A DNA stretch of 64,000 nucleotides from NCBI RefSeq assembly GCF_001593955.1, contig NZ_LTAZ01000005.1:458001-522000 (forward strand). Reading direction: 5' to 3'. This DNA comes from Halalkalicoccus paucihalophilus. GTDB lineage: Archaea; Halobacteriota; Halobacteria; Halobacteriales; Halalkalicoccaceae. The translations under genes and the position numbers were made by a program. A model generated the notes under the pieces. It saw nothing but the letters and a program-made list of their open reading frames with translations, was not told the DNA's origin and searched no databases. Every line of letters begins with the position of its first letter. The stretch's first letter is position 1. Positions 1-8,372 of the stretch are shown in pieces.

Positions 1-72
1 CGATTCCTGGCGGTACTCGCTGTATCGGTATCTGTCCCCCTCCCACGGGCGTTCGGTCTGTTCGTCGGCCAC
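1..72 (-). CDS. Unknown protein, N-terminal 24 residues only
   Basis: A GTG codon at 72 opens a frame that stays open to the window edge. It reads MADEQTERPW followed by EGDRYRYSEY, an acidic, Tyr/Arg-rich start. It lies 40 bp downstream of the ABC permease on the same strand, so it may be the last gene of that operon. A purine-rich stretch (GAGGGG) lies a few bases upstream of the GTG and could act as a ribosome binding site. Too little is visible to assign a family, and the GTG start is the only candidate I see. Confidence 0.5.
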   Translation of the reverse strand, partial: MADEQTERPWEGDRYRYSEYRQES

Positions 73-112
73 AGTGGCCCCTCGGCAGCGAGGTGTGATA
101 AGCCTTAACAAA

Positions 113-859
113 TTAATCCGTCTCGGGCAGCGCGTAAGCTCCCGTGAGGAAGAACGCCAGTGCGAGTCCCGAGAGGATCGCGAGGTCGGTCGTCCAAGGC
201 CCGCCCGCCACCGTCACCTCGCGGACGCCCCGCGAGAAGTACGTGAGCGGAAGTAGGTCGATCACGGGCCCCATCCACCCCGGCAGGAGGTCCGGCGGAA
301 CGAACGTCTCGGCGAGAAAGAGCATCGGGAGGGCGATGGTGTTGGCGGCGGCGATCACGCCGTCCTGTGAGTCCGCGACCCGCCCCAGAATCGCGCCGAT
401 CCCACAGAACACCGCCGAGCCGATCAGGACGAACGGGACCAGTAGCGGCGAAAGCGTGAACGTGGCGTCGGTGAGCGCCCACAGCACCGCGATGAGGATC
501 GCGCTCGCGATCCCGACGAGCACGGCGTTGACCAGCGTGTGCGCGAGCAGCCATTCCGTCCTGCGTAGCGGCGTCGTCGCGAGTTTCTCGAAGCGATTGC
601 CCTCGCGGTGGCGGGCAACGGTGCTCCCGACCCGCGAGATGGGGGTAAACAGCACGACGACCGCGAGGTAGCCCGCCAGATAGTACTCGGACGGCTCGGT
701 GAAGAGGCCGCCCCCCGTGGGATCGGTGGTGACGAGCGCGCCGAAGATGACGATCAGGATCACGGGGAAGAAGAAGGTGAAAAAGACCGCCGTCCGTCGG
801 CGGATAAAGGAGTGCCACGCCGCTTCGAACTCCGCGCGGGTTCGAGAGAGCGAACTCAT
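113..859 (-). CDS. ABC-2 type transporter permease
   Basis: A 248-residue polytopic membrane protein beginning MSSLSRTRAEFEAAWHSF. It is the membrane half of an ABC-2 exporter (DrrB/NatB-like). About six hydrophobic segments follow a short cytoplasmic N-terminus, including the stretch around FFFPVILIVIFGAL. The start at 859 forms an ATGA overlap with the stop of the upstream ATPase gene, so the two are translationally coupled and should form one transporter. A longer frame reaching 946 only runs back into the ATPase gene. Substrate cannot be told from sequence; drugs, lipids or sodium are family possibilities. Confidence 0.87.
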   Translation of the reverse strand: MSSLSRTRAEFEAAWHSFIRRRTAVFFTFFFPVILIVIFGALVTTDPTGGGLFTEPSEYYLAGYLAVVVLFTPISRVGSTVARHREGNRFEKLATTPLRRTEWLLAHTLVNAVLVGIASAILIAVLWALTDATFTLSPLLVPFVLIGSAVFCGIGAILGRVADSQDGVIAAANTIALPMLFLAETFVPPDLLPGWMGPVIDLLPLTYFSRGVREVTVAGGPWTTDLAILSGLALAFFLTGAYALPETD

Positions 860-1776
860 CGGGCACCTCCGGCCAGTACGGGTTCCTCGGCGCCCCGCTC
901 CCCGGCGAGTTCGAGATAGACGTCTTCGAGGGAAGGCTGGGTCCACGACAGCGACTCGTACTCGATTCCCGCCCGTTCGAGCGCGGCGACCGCCTCACCG
1001 ATCTTTTCGGGACGTATCCCGTGGATCGTCAGCGTTCGGCTGGTGGCAGAGACTCGATACCCACTGTCAGCGAACGCGTCGGTTCCGGCGTCGGTCTCGA
1101 CGACGAGTCGGCTCTCGCCGCCGTGGTCGGCGACGAGCGCCTCGGGCGAGCCGACCTCGACGAGACGGCCGTCGGCGAGCAGTCCCACCCTGTCGGCGAG
1201 CGCCTCGGCCTCGGCCATGTCGTGGGTGGTGAGAAATACCGTAGTGCCGCCGTCGGCGAGGTCGGCGATCAGGTCCCGGAGGTCCCGGCGACCCGCGGGG
1301 TCGATTCCGGTGGTGGGTTCGTCGAGAAAGAGCAGGTCGGGGTCGTTTACGAGTGCGGACCCGACACAGATGCGACGCTGTTGGCCCCCCGAGAGCGTCT
1401 CGTACCAGCCCTCGGCGTCGGCGGCCATCCCGATCTCCGACAGGACGTCCTCGACCGGTCGGGAGTGGTCGTATAAGCCCGCGTAGTACTCGAGGAGTTC
1501 GCGACCGGTGAGGCGTTCGGGCGGCGAGAACGCTTGGGGAAGGAGGGCGATCCGGTTCTCGTCGACCGCGTCGGGCGGGGAGCCGAACACCGAAACCGTC
1601 CCGGAATCGGGTGTCGTGGTGCCGGTCAGCGCGCGCACGAGCGTCGTCTTGCCCGCGCCGTTCGGCCCGATGAGCGCGAACACCTCGCCGCGCACGACGG
1701 CGAGCGAGACGCCGTCGAGGGCGGTAGTGTCGCCGTAGCTCCGAGAGAGATCCTCGGCGACGAGCGCGTTGTCCAT
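856..1776 (-). CDS. ABC transporter ATP-binding protein (DrrA-like exporter ATPase)
   Basis: A 306-residue nucleotide-binding subunit. It shows Walker A GPNGAGKT (residues 37-44), a Q-loop glutamine near 81, signature LSGGQ (128-132), Walker B LLFLDEP (148-154) and the switch His185 in LTTHDMAEA. The C-terminal 90 residues form the extension usual in DrrA-type exporters, including the SLEDVYLELAGE motif. It powers the permease encoded immediately downstream with a 4-bp overlap. It lies 41 bp after pstA on the same strand, where haloarchaea often carry pstB. This protein is not PstB: it lacks PstB-type features and resembles exporter ATPases. Confidence 0.92.
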   Translation of the reverse strand: MDNALVAEDLSRSYGDTTALDGVSLAVVRGEVFALIGPNGAGKTTLVRALTGTTTPDSGTVSVFGSPPDAVDENRIALLPQAFSPPERLTGRELLEYYAGLYDHSRPVEDVLSEIGMAADAEGWYETLSGGQQRRICVGSALVNDPDLLFLDEPTTGIDPAGRRDLRDLIADLADGGTTVFLTTHDMAEAEALADRVGLLADGRLVEVGSPEALVADHGGESRLVVETDAGTDAFADSGYRVSATSRTLTIHGIRPEKIGEAVAALERAGIEYESLSWTQPSLEDVYLELAGERGAEEPVLAGGAR

Positions 1777-1817
1777 GTCGGGAGAAGTGGCGAGGCCGCC
1801 CTAAGGGGTTCGATCCG

Positions 1818-2729
1818 CTACTGGCGCTGGTAGCGGTTCCGGATCAGGATCGCCGCGGCGTTCATGGAGAGCATTACCGCAAGTAGGGTGACGACGCCCG
1901 CGGCGAGCACGCCGTACTGGAACTCGTCGCTCGGCTGGCCCGCCCACGCAAAGATCTGTCGGGGCATGGCGCTAAAGCGGTCGAACGGACCGCTCGGAGC
2001 GCTGAAGATCGTCGCGGCCGCACCGATCATCAACAGGGGTGCGGTCTCGCCGATCGCCCGACCCAGCGCGAGGATCGTTCCGGTCATGATGCCGGGCAAT
2101 GATGCGGGCAAGACGACGTTTCGGACCGTCTGCCAGCGGGTCGCGCCCATTGCGTAGGACGCCCGTCGCTGGGAGTCGGGAACGCCCGCGACCGCCTCCT
2201 GTGCGGAGATGATGACAATCGGCAGAATCAACAGCCCGACGGTAAAGCCGCCGACGATAACGCTCCCGCTTGGCATTCTAAGGGTGCGAATGAACAGTGC
2301 GAGACCGAGCAGTCCATAGACCACGGACGGAACACCCGCGAGGTTACCGATGTTGATTTCAATCAGGTCGATCAGACGGTTGTCCGGAGCGTATTCCTCC
2401 AAGTAGATTGCAGCTCCGACGCCGACGGGGAACGCCGACAGCGCAATGACGATCACCATCATGATCGATCCGATCAGCGCCGGATAGATCCCGGCCTCTT
2501 CGGGGAACCGCGAGTGGGCACTTGTCAGGAACCCCCAGTCGAGCCACGGGGCGGTACCCGGTTGGGTGATCGCGAAGGCGTCGAGGGTAACATAGACCAG
2601 CAACACCAGCACCATCAGGATGCCAAAGAGGGTCGATCCGAGACAGATCCCCTCAAAGGCCCGACCACGCCAGTCGATCTGCGACCCGGCCCCCTTCGTC
2701 CACTCGCGTTGCGTTTCGCTTTCGCCCAT
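1818..2729 (-). CDS. pstA: Phosphate ABC transporter permease PstA
   Basis: One of the two membrane subunits of the high-affinity phosphate importer, about 303 residues with six predicted membrane segments. The cytoplasmic coupling loop is clear: RRASYAMGATRWQTVRNVVL followed by LGRAIGETAPLLM, the binding-protein-dependent permease (EAA) motif in the form typical of PstA. I chose the ATG at 2729 because GAGGTG lies about nine bases upstream; a GTG at 2741 would add four residues. It follows pstC after about 16 bp and should pair with it. The importer still needs a PstB ATPase, which is not in this window. Confidence 0.93.
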   Translation of the reverse strand: MGESETQREWTKGAGSQIDWRGRAFEGICLGSTLFGILMVLVLLVYVTLDAFAITQPGTAPWLDWGFLTSAHSRFPEEAGIYPALIGSIMMVIVIALSAFPVGVGAAIYLEEYAPDNRLIDLIEINIGNLAGVPSVVYGLLGLALFIRTLRMPSGSVIVGGFTVGLLILPIVIISAQEAVAGVPDSQRRASYAMGATRWQTVRNVVLPASLPGIMTGTILALGRAIGETAPLLMIGAAATIFSAPSGPFDRFSAMPRQIFAWAGQPSDEFQYGVLAAGVVTLLAVMLSMNAAAILIRNRYQRQ

Positions 2730-2745
2730 TAGTTGTTCCACCTCA

Positions 2746-3681
2746 TTAGTACTCCTCTTGGTATCTTGCAGCTACCCAGTTGGCAACGAGGTTCATCACG
2801 AACGTGAGAACGAACAGTGTCAGTCCGATCGCAAAGAGGCTGCTATAGGCGGCCGTTCCGCCCGAAACGTCGCTCGTCCCGAGTTGGACCATCGCCGCCG
2901 TCATGGTCTGACCCGAGCTAAAGAGGATCTCGGGAAAGCTCGAGAGGTCGAGCATCCGCGGACGCTGACCCATGGCGACCGTCACGATCATCGTCTCGCC
3001 GATCGCTCGCGACAGCGCAAGGATGAACGAGGAGAAGATCCCCGAGATCGCCGCGGGAACGACGATCCCCGTCGAGACTTCGAACTTCGTTGCGCCGAGC
3101 CCGTAGCCCGCGTTACGCAACTCGTCAGGCACCGCGCTCATGGCGTCCTCCGAGAGCGATGAGACCATCGGGATGATCATCACGCCGACCATGATCGAGG
3201 CGGAAAGCACGTTGAACGTCGAAACCGGCAGGCCGAGCATACCGATCGCGGGCGTGATGTACACCAGAGCGAAGTAGCCGTAGACGACCGTCGGAATCCC
3301 CGCGAGCACTTCGAGAGCGGGCTTGATGACCGACCGCACCCGCGGACTCGCGTACTCGGAGAGGTAAATCGCCGCCCCGACGCCCGTCGGGAGGGCAATG
3401 AACGCAGACAGCACCGTCACGAGCAGCGTCCCGCTGACCAGCGGCAGAACGCCGAACGAAAGCGGTTCGATCGCGGGCGTCCACTCGTCGCCGAGGAAGA
3501 ACGCCGCCGGCGAAATCTGCGTGAAGAACCCGATCGCGTCGACCGTGAGCGTAAAGACGATCGCCCCGGTCACGAACACCGACAGCGCTGCACAGAGGAA
3601 CAACACGCCCTCGATGGTGCGTTCCTTGGGGGACCGGGTGATTCCGCCGGCCAGATCGAGCGAATCCGTCTCGCCGCTCAT
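2746..3681 (-). CDS. pstC: Phosphate ABC transporter permease PstC
   Basis: A 311-residue membrane subunit of the phosphate importer starting MSGETDSLDLAGG. Six or more hydrophobic segments are visible, with the EAA-type cytoplasmic loop ELRNAGYGLGATKFEV and ALSRAIGETMIV near residues 190-240, characteristic of PstC. The last residues are RYQEEY. It is the middle gene of pstS-pstC-pstA, 27 bp after pstS, so all three are probably one transcript. Partner is PstA; the periplasmic-side donor is the lipoprotein PstS. Confidence 0.94.
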   Translation of the reverse strand: MSGETDSLDLAGGITRSPKERTIEGVLFLCAALSVFVTGAIVFTLTVDAIGFFTQISPAAFFLGDEWTPAIEPLSFGVLPLVSGTLLVTVLSAFIALPTGVGAAIYLSEYASPRVRSVIKPALEVLAGIPTVVYGYFALVYITPAIGMLGLPVSTFNVLSASIMVGVMIIPMVSSLSEDAMSAVPDELRNAGYGLGATKFEVSTGIVVPAAISGIFSSFILALSRAIGETMIVTVAMGQRPRMLDLSSFPEILFSSGQTMTAAMVQLGTSDVSGGTAAYSSLFAIGLTLFVLTFVMNLVANWVAARYQEEY

Positions 3682-3708
3682 TGGTAGATTCCCACACCCA
3701 TTCGGTGG

Positions 3709-4764
3709 TTAGTCCCCCCCGGAGGCGTTCCCTTCGGAGGTGTTTTCCCCGGAAGCGTTCTCCTCGGAGGATCCCCCACCGGTGGCCTCCTCGAGTTTCG
3801 TGAGGTTCTCCTCGACGAGGTCCTCATTGGCGGGAACGTAGCCGATCTCGCTGACCAGTTCGCTCGAGGAGTTCTCGATGTAGTAGCGCATGAAGTCCGC
3901 GACCGCCTCGTTCTGGAGTGATTCCTCGGCGGCGTAGACGAACAGCGGGCGGGCCATCGGATACGAGCCGTCCGAGGCGTTTTCGAGGCTCGGCGCTATA
4001 CAGCCGTCACCATTGTCGATCGCGAGGGCCTTGACCGCGTCCTCGTTCTCCAAGTAGTAGGAGTAGCCGAAATACCCCATCGCGTACTGTGAGCCCTCGA
4101 TTCCCTGAATGATGATGTTGTCGTCCTCGGTCCCTTCGTAATCCGAGCGATGCGCGCCCGCCTCGCCGATGACGTTCTCGGTGACCCAATCGAAGGTACC
4201 CGAGGTGGAAGCCGGTCCGTAGAGTTCGAAGGGCTCGTCGGGCCAGTTGGAACGAACATCGGACCAGTTCTCGGCCCCCTCGGGGCCCCAAATTTGGGCG
4301 ACCTCCTCGAAGGTCAGACAGTCGACCCAATCGGCCTCGGGGTTGACCGCGAACGTCAGCGCGTCGCTTGCGATCTGGAACTCGATCGGGTTGACGTCGT
4401 TTTCCTCCGCGGCCTGCTGTTCCTCCTCGGAGATCGGTCGCGAAGCGCCGTTGATATCCGAGTTGCCGGGGATGAAGTGGTTCTCGAAGCCGCCCCCGCT
4501 GCCCGTCGAGTCCACCGAGATACTTACGTCGTTTTCCTGCTCGTACTCCTCCGCCATTGCGACTGTCACAGGGTAAACCGTGCTGCTGCCGGTGATGACG
4601 ATGTCACCCGAACCGCTGCCGCCGCCACCGTTGCCGGATCCCTCGTTCGGATTCTCGTCACTCATACATCCTGCGATAGTGATCGCGAGTGCGGCCCCAC
4701 CGGCCGCGAGAACGTTCCGTCGCGATACCGCTCCGGTTCGTCCGTCGATTGGATCGTCTGCCAT
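3709..4764 (-). CDS. pstS: Phosphate-binding lipoprotein PstS
   Basis: A 351-residue substrate-binding protein of the phosphate importer. The N-terminus carries a twin-arginine signal (SRRN at 14-17) followed by a hydrophobic stretch and lipobox IAGC with Cys33, the usual Tat-lipoprotein arrangement in haloarchaea. The mature protein shows PstS hallmarks: ITGSSTVYPVTVAMAEEY and SRPISEEE (phosphate-contacting loops), and STSGTFDWVTE. The tail after residue 325 is low-complexity Ser/Gly/Asn/Glu, probably a surface linker. ATG at 4764 is preferred over GTG at 4767. It is first in the operon and is expected to be induced by low phosphate, as in other haloarchaea. Confidence 0.96.
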   Translation of the reverse strand: MADDPIDGRTGAVSRRNVLAAGGAALAITIAGCMSDENPNEGSGNGGGGSGSGDIVITGSSTVYPVTVAMAEEYEQENDVSISVDSTGSGGGFENHFIPGNSDINGASRPISEEEQQAAEENDVNPIEFQIASDALTFAVNPEADWVDCLTFEEVAQIWGPEGAENWSDVRSNWPDEPFELYGPASTSGTFDWVTENVIGEAGAHRSDYEGTEDDNIIIQGIEGSQYAMGYFGYSYYLENEDAVKALAIDNGDGCIAPSLENASDGSYPMARPLFVYAAEESLQNEAVADFMRYYIENSSSELVSEIGYVPANEDLVEENLTKLEEATGGGSSEENASGENTSEGNASGGD

Positions 4765-4767
4765 CAC

Positions 4768-5102
4768 TTGGAATATTCGATGTGCACGGCAAATACTATG
4801 CTATGAGTACTATATATTTGCATATAGCTATATATCCAGATACGAATCTCAACCAAGAGGCAAGTGAACGACTATTTCTCGACTCCCTCCCGCCCTTGTA
4901 CGAGTCTGGTCGTCTATCCTATATCATGGTTCGGTATCGAAAAGTGATCTTCGATCGGTGTAGGAGCGAGATACGGTATTTTCTATCGAACTATATAATA
5001 CATGAGGCCACTGGAGAGGACGGAACGAAACGTCGAGCAGCCATAGCCCGACAGTTTGGCCGGGACGGTGAGTGTTTAGGTGATCGAGCCTGCAGGGGGC
5101 GT
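4768..5102. promoter_or_regulatory. AT-rich divergent promoter region of pstS and the aldo/keto reductase
   Basis: This 335-bp gap is markedly richer in A and T than its surroundings and holds no gene I can support. On the pstS side it contains several overlapping TATA-like runs and a perfect 12-bp palindrome, ATATAGCTATAT, at 4822-4833, roughly 58 bp upstream of pstS. Another TATA-like run, TATATAAT, lies at 4992-4999 and could serve the reductase with an untranslated leader of about 80 bases. A phosphate-responsive site near the palindrome is an inference from the gene it precedes. Confidence 0.5.
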
Positions 5103-6116
5103 ATGGAGTATCACAGCCTCGGCTCGACCGGGACGAAGGTCTCGGAACTCTGTTTCGGGACGTGGCGATTCGGCAAGGAGAGCGACGGCACCGTCGAGAC
5201 CAGTCGGGACGAAGCCCACGAACTGCTCGATGCGGCCCGGGAGCACGGCATCAACTTCATCGACACCGCGAACGTCTACGGCACGCCCAACGGAACGAGT
5301 GAGGAGTATATCGGCGAGTGGCTCGAGGACCACGACCGCGAGGAGTTCGTGCTCGCCTCGAAGGTCTACTTCCCCTTCGACGGCTGGGGGGAACCGGGCC
5401 CGAACGACTCCGGGCTGGGGCGAAAACACATCCGCGCACAGATCGAGGGCACGCTCGACAGGTTGGGAACGGACTACCTCGATCTCTACTACATCCACCG
5501 TTTCGACGAGGAGACGCCGATCGAGGAGACCCTCGATACGCTCGATACGCTCGTCGAGAAGGGGAAGGTCAACCACCTCGGTGCGAGCACGATGGCCGCC
5601 TGGCAGCTGACGAAGGCGCTGTGGAAATCGGACGTGGAGGGGTTCGAGCGCTTCGAGGTCACCCAGCCGCTGTTTCACGCCGCCTATCGCGACGACGTCG
5701 CGGACTACCTCGACGTCTGTGCCGATCAGGATCTGGCTGTCTGTCCGTACTCGCCCCTCGCGGGCGGGTTCCTCACCGGCAAGTACGAAAAGGAGGGAGA
5801 CGAAATCGTCGGCCCCGAAGGAGCGCGGGCGGACCTCGACGACCGCTTCGAGGACTACTACGTCTCCGAGCGCGGCTGGCAGGTTCTCGAGGAGATCCGT
5901 GCAGTGGCCGACGAGGTCGAGGCCACTCCCGCACAGGTCTCGCTTCGCTGGCTGATGGACCAGGAGGCCTTCTCGTGTACGCCGATCGTCGGTGCGCGCA
6001 CCACCGACCAACTGGCCGAGAACGTCGGCGCGGTCGAGATCGATCTCTCACGCGAACAGCGCGAGCGGATCGACGACGCGCGCTACGAGGAGGGCGACCG
6101 GCGCTTCGGTCACTGA
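5103..6116 (+). CDS. Aldo/keto reductase
   Basis: A 337-residue NAD(P)H-dependent oxidoreductase of the AKR superfamily with a TIM-barrel fold. The catalytic tetrad is visible: Asp54 and Tyr59 in FIDTANVYG, Lys87 in LASKV, and His132 in YYIHRFD. The cofactor end shows CPYSPLAGGFLTGKY and the C-terminal TPIVGARTTDQL. Start at 5103 (MEYHSLGSTG) matches the family N-terminus and has a GGGGG run a few bases upstream; the open frame extends back to 4689 only as an unsupported extension. Likely substrate class is aldehydes or sugar-derived ketones of the voltage-channel-beta-like subgroup; the true substrate is unknown. It converges on the next gene with one base between stop codons. Confidence 0.94.
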   Translation: MEYHSLGSTGTKVSELCFGTWRFGKESDGTVETSRDEAHELLDAAREHGINFIDTANVYGTPNGTSEEYIGEWLEDHDREEFVLASKVYFPFDGWGEPGPNDSGLGRKHIRAQIEGTLDRLGTDYLDLYYIHRFDEETPIEETLDTLDTLVEKGKVNHLGASTMAAWQLTKALWKSDVEGFERFEVTQPLFHAAYRDDVADYLDVCADQDLAVCPYSPLAGGFLTGKYEKEGDEIVGPEGARADLDDRFEDYYVSERGWQVLEEIRAVADEVEATPAQVSLRWLMDQEAFSCTPIVGARTTDQLAENVGAVEIDLSREQRERIDDARYEEGDRRFGH

Positions 6117-6117
6117 G

Positions 6118-6879
6118 TTACCGACCCTGACGTTCGCTGCGTTTTCGCCGCCACCGTTGTTCTCGATCCTCGCCGTCGTGTTCTCCGTCCCCGCCGTTTC
6201 GCTCGCGTTTGAACGGCCGCCAGTAGAGCAGGCAGACGGTCCCCAGATAGATCGCGGTACCGGCGACGTACGACTGGAGGCTCGTGGCGACTGCGGTCCC
6301 GGCGCTGCCGAACGCGCCGACGAAGATCGGGGCGATCAGCGGCCAGACACACGAGAAACACGAAAAGAGCCCGATGACGCCGCCGAGCGCGGAGCCCGCG
6401 GCGTCGATGAGGGTGGCGTAGACGAGATACGAGAGCGCGAGGTAGCCAACGACGAGAAACGGGACGAACGTCATACGGACGAACGGGCCGTTGTACGAGA
6501 CGACAGGTCCGATTCCCGGGGAGAGCATCGAGACGTCGACCCCGGTGGGAAGCTGTGGCATGCCCGTCCAGAGGAGTCCCCCCAACACGAACAACGAGAG
6601 GAGGTACCCCCCGGCGACGGCGCCCGCGAGATACCGGTGGCGCGCCGTTCGGGGATCGGGGTTCGTCCTGACGATGGCCCACAGCCCGACGTTGATCCAG
6701 ATGAAGGGGTAGACGACCGCGAAGACGCTGTCGACGCGGACGTCCGCGACGAGGTGATACAACAACAGGACGACGAGTTCGGTGTTGACGAGCAGGCCGC
6801 CGTAGACCAGCGTCGTGGTTCGCGGCCGGAAGCGGGCGGGAAGCGGGTCGAACAGGTCGAGCGTTTCGGCGCCGCTCAT
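6118..6879 (-). CDS. Haloarchaeal multi-pass membrane protein of the heme O synthase/cox region
   Basis: A 253-residue protein with about seven hydrophobic segments starting MSGAETLDLFDPLPARF. Residues 165-185 include LFSCFSCVWPLIAP, with two cysteines close together in a membrane segment, and the last 30 residues are a charged Arg/Glu/Asp tail. Its ATG overlaps the stop of the heme O synthase gene by 4 bp, so it is coupled to that gene. I believe homologues occur next to ctaB in other haloarchaea but I do not know a function. A role in oxidase assembly or metal/heme handling is only an inference from neighbours. Confidence 0.8.
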   Translation of the reverse strand: MSGAETLDLFDPLPARFRPRTTTLVYGGLLVNTELVVLLLYHLVADVRVDSVFAVVYPFIWINVGLWAIVRTNPDPRTARHRYLAGAVAGGYLLSLFVLGGLLWTGMPQLPTGVDVSMLSPGIGPVVSYNGPFVRMTFVPFLVVGYLALSYLVYATLIDAAGSALGGVIGLFSCFSCVWPLIAPIFVGAFGSAGTAVATSLQSYVAGTAIYLGTVCLLYWRPFKRERNGGDGEHDGEDREQRWRRKRSERQGR

Positions 6880-8270
6880 AGGACGAGTGCGTCGACGATG
6901 ATCGCAAAGAGCAGGGCTCCGAGGTAGGCGTTCGAGGCGTGGAACGACCGCATCGCCGCCCCGCGGGTCTGCTCGCGGTGGAGCGTCATCACCTCACGCA
7001 GGAAGATCGCCCCGAAGAGGACGCTCGTCGCGGCGAAGAGCCACCCGAGCGTGTCGACCGCGGCGAGCATGGCCGCCCCGATCAGGGTCGCCCCGAGATA
7101 GAAGACGATGTGTTTTCGCGTGATGCGCTCGCCTCGCACCACGGGCATCATCGGGAACCCCCCACGGGCGTAGTCGTCCTTGTACGCGAGCGCGAGGTTG
7201 TAGAAGTGCGCCGGTGTCCAACAGAATATGACGCCGGCGAGAACCAGGGCGGGCAGGCCGATCTCGCCGGTGGCGGCGGCCCAACCGATCAGCGCGGGCA
7301 GGGCACCCGCCGCCCCGCCGATGACGGTGTTCTGGACGGTATTTGGCTTGAGGACGAGCGTGTAGATCACGCTGTAAAAGACGATCGCGGTCAGGCCCAA
7401 CAGCGCGGCGAGCGCGTTGACGAAGACGTAGAAAGTGCCGAGCGAGGCGATCCCGAGAAGCGTGCCGAACGCGAGTGCCTCGGGGACCGAGACGATCTCG
7501 GTCGCGAGCGGGCGATCCGCGGTGCGTTTCATCCGTTGATCGACGTCGCGTTCGAGCACGTGGTTGAAGGTGCCGCTCGCACCGATGGCGAGCACGCCGC
7601 CCAGCAGGGTGGCGACGATGGTGGTGATCGAGAGGTCGGGACCGGCGGCGAGGGTCATCGCCGCCGCCGCGACGAGACAGAGCAGCCACATCAGCCGTGG
7701 CTTCATCAGGCTGTAGTAGGCCCCGAAGGTGGCGCGCGGTCCGGTCGTCGGCTGCGGGGTTCCGGACTCCGAGTCCGATTCGATAGCGGGCGATTTCGTG
7801 AGCGGTTCGTCGCGCTCGCGGGTCGGGAACTGCCGTTCGAGCGACCACGCGAGTCCCAACAGGAGGCCGCCGAAGATCGCCGTTCCGACGAACAGGTGAA
7901 CCGCCGAGATCATCGGCGGCGTGCCGGTCGTGGCGACGACCGCGCCGATCGCCACCTGAACGGGGTACAGCACGGCCGGGACGGCGAGCGCCGCGCGGAT
8001 CCGCGTCGAACCTGTCCGCCAGCCGACGACGGTGCTCGCGATGACGCCGATCCCGACGAGGGCCGCGAGGATACGGTGCGTCCAGGCGATGGTCACGTCG
8101 GCACCCGCAAAGGGGTAGCCGCCGTTGCAGGCCGGCCACGTCGAACACGCCGCGGCTGCGTCGGTGAGCGCGGTCGTCGCGCCCGCGATGACAAGCAGAT
8201 ACGCACCCATCGAGGTCGCAGCGAGCACGGCGAGGGAGCGCGACCGATCACTGAGCGGTTCCGGAGACAC
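6876..8270 (-). CDS. ctaB: Heme O synthase with N-terminal CtaA-like domain (protoheme IX farnesyltransferase)
   Basis: Adds a farnesyl group to protoheme IX to make heme O for the terminal oxidase. The C-terminal half (about 175-464) is a UbiA prenyltransferase with the Asp-rich motif NHVLERDVDQRMKR and the second YKDDYARGGFPMM. The first 160 residues form a CtaA/COX15-like membrane domain (GATTALTDAAAACSTWP, WTHRILAALVG). Fusion of the two is known in haloarchaea. I chose GTG at 8270 (MSPEPLSDRS); the open frame continues to 9296 but only antisense to coxB. About 464 residues fits the haloarchaeal family. Divergent from coxB, which encodes an oxidase subunit. Confidence 0.9.
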   Translation of the reverse strand: MSPEPLSDRSRSLAVLAATSMGAYLLVIAGATTALTDAAAACSTWPACNGGYPFAGADVTIAWTHRILAALVGIGVIASTVVGWRTGSTRIRAALAVPAVLYPVQVAIGAVVATTGTPPMISAVHLFVGTAIFGGLLLGLAWSLERQFPTRERDEPLTKSPAIESDSESGTPQPTTGPRATFGAYYSLMKPRLMWLLCLVAAAAMTLAAGPDLSITTIVATLLGGVLAIGASGTFNHVLERDVDQRMKRTADRPLATEIVSVPEALAFGTLLGIASLGTFYVFVNALAALLGLTAIVFYSVIYTLVLKPNTVQNTVIGGAAGALPALIGWAAATGEIGLPALVLAGVIFCWTPAHFYNLALAYKDDYARGGFPMMPVVRGERITRKHIVFYLGATLIGAAMLAAVDTLGWLFAATSVLFGAIFLREVMTLHREQTRGAAMRSFHASNAYLGALLFAIIVDALVL

Positions 8271-8340
8271 GTCTATTTCGATCTTGGTGTGGGCGTACTT
8301 AGCCTCCGCGGTGTAGGTGTCCCCGCCGGGAAAACGCACA

Positions 8341-8348
8341 CATTTATG
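8341..8348 (+). promoter_or_regulatory. TATA element of coxB
   Basis: CATTTATG centred about 27 bases upstream of the coxB ATG. That is the archaeal TATA-to-start distance, so the transcript would begin at or next to the start codon (leaderless or nearly so). Inferred from position and sequence only. Confidence 0.5.
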
Positions 8349-8372
8349 CCCGTTCTCGCAAAGTAACGCGAT

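Noticed and set aside
4689..5102. Upstream extension of the aldo/keto reductase by 138 residues
   Set aside because: It starts inside pstS on the other strand and is AT-rich, non-acidic sequence. MEYHSLGSTG at 5103 is the family start.
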